DNA of 64,000 nucleotides from an uncultured Lachnospiraceae bacterium (GTDB lineage: Bacteria; Bacillota; Clostridia; Lachnospirales; Lachnospiraceae). Location of the stretch: contig CAJTLX010000007.1 of NCBI GenBank assembly GCA_910577165.1, positions 1-64,000 of the forward strand, given 5' to 3'. The stretch's first letter is position 1; every line of letters begins with the position of its first letter. The notes beneath the pieces were generated by a model, which saw nothing but the letters and a program-made list of their open reading frames with translations, ran no database searches and was not told where the DNA came from. A program made the position numbers and the translations under genes. Below are positions 59,896 to 64,000 of this stretch, piece after piece.

Positions 59896-62133
59896 TCAAT
59901 CCTCCCAATATAATTCCACATAGTCCCCGCGCGAAAGTTTTGTGGAAAAATTGCAAGGTGTTCCATTCACTTTGATCACCACCCGGTTGCCATGCGCGGT
60001 CTTCACATCAAAATCATAAAAGTCCAAAATATCCACCACACGGTACTCCGTCTTTCCTTTTAATACGACAGGGGTAGCATTGACATTGATCCTTAGATCC
60101 GTATCCGCCTCCTGTGGTCCACTTTCCCTAACAGAAATTCCTTGCGTGGTACTCTGTCCCGCAGAAGTTTCCGGTAAAGAAACTTCCTTATCGGAAATTT
60201 CCTTTGTCAAATTTTCCTTGCTGAAATCCTGTTCCCTGGAAGAAGCTTCCTCGTCGGAGAAAGAAAAATCCCTCTCCAAGGCTCCCTCCTGCTCCTTCCC
60301 TACAGAAAGAGTAAGATCAGAAGAAACATGATTTTCTGGCGCGGTACTCTCCGCTCTCTTTGCTCCGGAAGAGAAATCAAAATCCACACTGAATTTATCA
60401 TAGATCTTCTCCTCTTCTCCGGCAGGTACATGATTGACCAAAATTCCATCCTGGTACATCACATCCATAAAATCAAGGAGCTGCCGCAGTGTATAATAAT
60501 CCTGGATTTCAAGCTGGTCATCTGCATGGATATCATAGTACTCAGAGACCAATTGCCCATTTGCACGAACAAATTTCGGGCAGATAATCCTCTTGCCATT
60601 AACTAAGAATTCAATCGACTTTTTGTATTCCGCAAGCTCCCCGATCATCATATGTGCGGCTTCGCCCGCTGTGGATGCAGTGATCTCAATAATATCATTC
60701 GCCTCGATCGGAGTGTTGATCCCTGCCGTGCGACCATTTAACAAAATAACCGCCGCCTCGCCTTCCCCGCCCCGCACCATGCGTTTTCTTTCATTTACAA
60801 AAAATTCCAGTGCCATCCCGCGCTTAGGGAAGAGTCCATCATTTGGAAATCCCACCGAGAGTGCGGCATCCACGATGGTCAATTTGCTGTTGTCATAGAG
60901 TTTTACGCGCTCTCCGTTCACCTGTACAAAAATAAAATTATTCTTCTGCTCATAATAGTTTAAGCAGATCCCTATCGGGGTGACAAGCATCGGATCTTTC
61001 TTGACATCCTCCGGGAAAGTGATCGCTCCAAGAACTTCCTCACCGCGCAGTGCCACGCGCTCCTCCGGCAGATTTAGGCGGTTTGCAAGCATTTTTACAA
61101 AATCTGGAAGTTTTCCGCCTCCGCCAACCACAAAAACTGCACTCACCGATTTTCCGCCATTTAACTCCACAATCTTGTCCGCAACTAGCTGTGTGATCTC
61201 CGCCACCTTGTCCTGTGTCTCAGCAAAGACTTCCTCCGGTGTGGTCTTCTCCGCAAGTCCCATAATATCTTTGTAATTTATCACTTTCTTTTGCATGGAC
61301 GCGCCGATCTTTATCTCCTCCGCCGTTGCAAAATCGACGAGATGCGCCTGCACAATCACGTTGGTGATCGCATCGCCCGCCATTGGGATCATCCCGTAGG
61401 CGACCACTGTCCCCTCCTTTGTAATACAGATATCGGAAGTCCCCGCTCCCACATCCACCAGCGCGATATTTAAGAGACGAAATTTTTCCGGGATGGCGAC
61501 ATTGATCGCCGCGATCGGCTCAAGGGTCAGATTGTCCACCTCAAGTCCAGCCTTTTCCGTCGATGCATACAGTCCATCAATCACCTCCTGCGGAAGGAAA
61601 GTCGCCAGGACTTTTGCGGCGATCTTATTTCCTTTATGACCCTCCAGGTTAGTAATCATATTATCGTTTAAATAGTAATGCACGACAGAATAGCCAACAC
61701 AATAAAACCGGATATTTTCTCCCTGTGTCTCCTTTCGTATAATCTCGTAAGCTTTCTCGACACCGAGCATTTCCAGTCCGTGAATAATCTCTGCGCTGAT
61801 CATCTCATCCTGAAAATTCTCGTCCCCAAGATTTTCCTCCACCTCCACCGTCACCGTTTTTAATACGCGACCTGCTGCCGCAATACATACTCTGTTCAGT
61901 TTTCGCCCAATCTGGTGTTCAAGTTCCCTTCTCACCTGGGAGATCGTTTCGGCGACCTTTGCAATATCATGAATCTGCCCGTCCATCATCGCGCGCGTTT
62001 CATGGCAGCGGACACTCTGTGCTACCACGACAAAATTATTTACACTCTGTTTGTAGCCAACTGTTCCAACAATACTTCTCGTTCCTATATCAAGACCAAA
62101 AACCAGTTGTTCTGGAATATTTTCTTTATCCAT
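59896..62133 (-). CDS. Long FtsA-like ATPase of the actin superfamily
   Basis: A 745-residue protein. Residues about 10-385 form an FtsA/actin-type ATPase: phosphate 1 'VFGLDIGTRSIVGTVGY', phosphate 2 'ALVDVGAGTSDICITKEG', adenosine site 'FVVGGGGKLPDFVKMLANRL'. The remaining about 360 residues are unusual: segments ending in similar beta-rich units ('VILLNGRTAGINTP', 'FLVNGKRIICPKF', 'VIKVNGTPCNFSTKL'), separated by an acidic Ser/Glu linker (about 610-680). No amphipathic C-terminal membrane tail like that of true FtsA is obvious. It is a Clostridia-type FtsA-domain protein; a role in division or envelope assembly is likely but unproven. Confidence 0.82.
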   Translation of the reverse strand: MDKENIPEQLVFGLDIGTRSIVGTVGYKQSVNNFVVVAQSVRCHETRAMMDGQIHDIAKVAETISQVRRELEHQIGRKLNRVCIAAAGRVLKTVTVEVEENLGDENFQDEMISAEIIHGLEMLGVEKAYEIIRKETQGENIRFYCVGYSVVHYYLNDNMITNLEGHKGNKIAAKVLATFLPQEVIDGLYASTEKAGLEVDNLTLEPIAAINVAIPEKFRLLNIALVDVGAGTSDICITKEGTVVAYGMIPMAGDAITNVIVQAHLVDFATAEEIKIGASMQKKVINYKDIMGLAEKTTPEEVFAETQDKVAEITQLVADKIVELNGGKSVSAVFVVGGGGKLPDFVKMLANRLNLPEERVALRGEEVLGAITFPEDVKKDPMLVTPIGICLNYYEQKNNFIFVQVNGERVKLYDNSKLTIVDAALSVGFPNDGLFPKRGMALEFFVNERKRMVRGGEGEAAVILLNGRTAGINTPIEANDIIEITASTAGEAAHMMIGELAEYKKSIEFLVNGKRIICPKFVRANGQLVSEYYDIHADDQLEIQDYYTLRQLLDFMDVMYQDGILVNHVPAGEEEKIYDKFSVDFDFSSGAKRAESTAPENHVSSDLTLSVGKEQEGALERDFSFSDEEASSREQDFSKENLTKEISDKEVSLPETSAGQSTTQGISVRESGPQEADTDLRINVNATPVVLKGKTEYRVVDILDFYDFDVKTAHGNRVVIKVNGTPCNFSTKLSRGDYVELYWED

Positions 62134-62211
62134 GAAAGTTCCTCCATAAGGATATTGATACTATCATCTTATCACAAACCGTATACTATTTCTACTATTT
62201 TCTGAAAAATT

Positions 62212-62808
62212 CTATGCCAAAATTTTTTGAATATCGGCGAGTAATGCTTCCTCATTCTTCCCATCCCCATTTCTTATTACATGGGATGCCACCGAAAAAA
62301 AATCTTCCTCCTTATGTTGACGCGCCATCAGATCGTCAATCTTTTTGTCCGTGTAGCCACGATCTCTCTTTAATCTTTCTCTGCGCTCTTTTTCGGTAGC
62401 ATAAACATACCATACCTCATCACAGAAAGCCTCGTAACCGCCCTCAATTAAAAGTGCCGATTCAACCACTAAAAATTCATAACAGTTTTCTTTTCTTTCC
62501 TTTTCCACCTGTGCCAAAACATATTCTGTTACCGCTGGATGAGTCAGCGCGTTTAGCCGCGAAAGCGCGTTCGGATCGGCAAAGACAATCCCCGCAAGTT
62601 TCCCGCGATCAATATTTCCATCCCCCAAAAGAATGCTCTCTCCAAACTCTTTTACCACGCGCTCGTAAGCGATCCCCCCTGGCAGCATCTGTTCTCTTGC
62701 AACATCGTCCGTTGATATGGTCAGGCAGTGATAATTCTTTGCAAGCAATTTTACAACCGTCGATTTTCCACAGCCGACACCGCCCGTTATCCCGATAATT
62801 TTTCTCAT
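62212..62808 (-). CDS. coaE: Dephospho-CoA kinase
   Basis: A 198-residue kinase for the last step of coenzyme A synthesis. P-loop 'IIGITGGVGCGKSTVVKLLA', 'TISTDDVAREQMLPGG', 'VVESALLIEGGYEAFCDEVW' (family D-x-P-L-L equivalent is ESALL) and lid 'RLKRDRGYTDKKIDDLMARQ'. It lies 17 bp after polA on the same strand, the conserved polA-coaE order of Firmicutes. Confidence 0.95.
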   Translation of the reverse strand: MRKIIGITGGVGCGKSTVVKLLAKNYHCLTISTDDVAREQMLPGGIAYERVVKEFGESILLGDGNIDRGKLAGIVFADPNALSRLNALTHPAVTEYVLAQVEKERKENCYEFLVVESALLIEGGYEAFCDEVWYVYATEKERRERLKRDRGYTDKKIDDLMARQHKEEDFFSVASHVIRNGDGKNEEALLADIQKILA

Positions 62809-62825
62809 TCTATCTCCCTTTAAAA

Positions 62826-64000
62826 TCAGTGCGCCAAAAGCCAGTTTTTCCCCTCTTTCGCCTCCACCTCAAGCGGCACTAAAAGTTTCGCTGCCTGGCT
62901 CATTTCTCCCACAAGGATTTCCTTAACTTTCTCCACCTCATCCTCCGCGGTTTCCACAAGCAGCTCATCATGAATCTGCAAGAGCAGCCGGGATTTTAAC
63001 CCCTCCTCAACCAACCTGCGATCCACGCGCAACATCGCGATCTTCATAATATCCGCCGCCGTTCCTTGGATCGGCGAATTCATTGCCATACGTTCCTGCT
63101 CCGCCCGCTTTGCGTGGTTTGAACTGGAAATATCTGGAAGTGGTCGAACACGCCCAAACAAAGTGCAGGATTCCCCGCTCTCCCTTGCCCCCGCAACCAG
63201 ACCATCCATAAATTCGCGCACGCCAGGATAGGTTTCAAAATATTTTTCAATATATTCTTCCGCCTCCTGTCTGGAAATATTTAATCCCTGCCCAAGCCCG
63301 AAAGAACTGATGCCGTACACAATCCCAAAATTTACCGCCTTCGCGCGGCTGCGCTGCTCTTTCGTCACCTCCTCAAACGGGGTGTAAAATACCTGTGAGG
63401 CAGTAATGCGATGGATATCCTGCGCCGTATTGTATGCCGCAATTAACTGTGCATCCCCCGACATATGCGCTAATACACGCAATTCAATCTGCGAGTAGTC
63501 CGCATCCAAAAAAACAAATCCTTCTTTCGGAATAAACACTTTGCGAAGCTGTCTGCCCACCTCCATGCGAATTGGAATATTCTGTAAATTAGGATCGGTG
63601 CTGCTGATCCGTCCGGTTGCTGTGATAGTCTGGCGAAATGTGCTGTGAATTCTGCCATCCTCCGCGATATATGGTGCAAGTCCGTCCGCGTAAGTTGATT
63701 TTAACTTGGTTAATTGCCGATATTCCAGGAGCCGCTCAATAATCGGATGCGCCCCGATCAGACGCTCCAAAACATCCGCCGCAGTAGAATATCCGGTCTT
63801 GGTTTTCTTTCCGCCCGCAAGTTTCAATTTTTCAAATAGAATCACACCGAGCTGCTTTGGAGAATTAATATTAAATTTCTCCCCTGCATCGGCATAGATC
63901 TCCTCCTCAAGCACACAGATGCGTGTGCCAAGCTGTGCGGCATAATCGCGAAGTTCTTCCCTCGCAACTAAAATTCCGCGCTTTTGCATTGCGTAGAGCG
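62826..64000 (-). CDS. polA: DNA polymerase I, C-terminal part (cut by window end)
   Basis: The visible 391 codons are the end of a family A polymerase; the frame stays open to the window edge and the first in-frame Met (63989) is internal ('LYAMQKRGILVA'). Motif A 'DADYSQIELRVLAHMSGD', motif B 'EQRSRAKAVNFGIVYGISSF', and motif C 'LLLQIHDELLVETAEDE' are intact. It fills gaps and removes primers after the missing 5'-nuclease part. It heads the polA-coaE unit. Confidence 0.96.
   Translation of the reverse strand, partial: LYAMQKRGILVAREELRDYAAQLGTRICVLEEEIYADAGEKFNINSPKQLGVILFEKLKLAGGKKTKTGYSTAADVLERLIGAHPIIERLLEYRQLTKLKSTYADGLAPYIAEDGRIHSTFRQTITATGRISSTDPNLQNIPIRMEVGRQLRKVFIPKEGFVFLDADYSQIELRVLAHMSGDAQLIAAYNTAQDIHRITASQVFYTPFEEVTKEQRSRAKAVNFGIVYGISSFGLGQGLNISRQEAEEYIEKYFETYPGVREFMDGLVAGARESGESCTLFGRVRPLPDISSSNHAKRAEQERMAMNSPIQGTAADIMKIAMLRVDRRLVEEGLKSRLLLQIHDELLVETAEDEVEKVKEILVGEMSQAAKLLVPLEVEAKEGKNWLLAH

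Noticed and set aside
1..64000. CRISPR arrays, tRNA or rRNA genes, and prophage structural genes
   Set aside because: No spaced direct-repeat arrays, no cloverleaf or conserved rRNA stretches, and no phage head, tail or integrase genes were seen while reading both strands.

Overview
The window looks like chromosome of a low-GC, spore-forming anaerobe of the Clostridia, most likely near Lachnospiraceae (inference from gene content, not a database search). Supporting signs are a forespore sigma factor SigG, a fused IspH/ribosomal protein S1 gene, a helicase with helicase-associated (HA) repeats, PD-(D/E)XK AAA-ATPase-like genes, an Mrp/Mbh-type antiporter cluster, strong purine-rich Shine-Dalgarno sites, and several near-consensus sigma-A promoters. 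No rRNA, tRNA or CRISPR was seen.

Region 1 (1-7250) is an AT-rich surface-polysaccharide locus read leftward: an HA-repeat helicase, a polyprenyl-phosphate sugar transferase, a sugar epimerase/dehydratase, two glycosyltransferases and the first codons of another gene at the left edge. In front of it lies what looks like an invertible promoter. A perfect 22-bp inverted repeat (6740-6761 and 7158-7179) encloses 396 bp carrying a strong leftward promoter (TTGACA, 17 bp, TACAAT, extended -10). A terminator at 7255-7284 insulates it from the next operon. This is the most interesting feature of the window: probable ON/OFF phase variation of a polysaccharide operon.

Region 2 (7500-16200) holds a lantibiotic/bacitracin-type defence module (response regulator, ABC ATPase, two paralogous permeases, histidine kinase), a TepA-like protease, an M16 peptidase, a small membrane protein and an ArsR/DUF2087 regulator operon. 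Region 3 (16400-22900) is accessory: an AAA-ATPase/PD-(D/E)XK protein, a decayed second copy of its 5' end, a start-less ORF, a PHP phosphatase, two IS200/IS605-like hairpins without a transposase, and an ECF sigma - membrane protein - ABC operon with a 13-bp G tract at the ATPase/permease junction. Losing one G would fuse the two proteins in frame.

Region 4 (23000-44700) is mostly core genome read leftward: amidase, cytosolic chemoreceptor with a FIST sensor, threonine ammonia-lyase, ftsY, smc, rnc, acpP, plsX, cheR, ispH-rpsA, cmk, a BaiN-like flavoprotein, a GerMN lipoprotein, pgsA, rimO, folD and cardiolipin synthase. Region 5 (44700-64000) holds an aconitase-superfamily hydratase, a ten-gene antiporter operon with four NuoL/M/N-like subunits but no redox module, sigG on the opposite strand, a beta-CASP RNase-like protein, a long FtsA-like protein, coaE and the 3' part of polA, cut by the window end.
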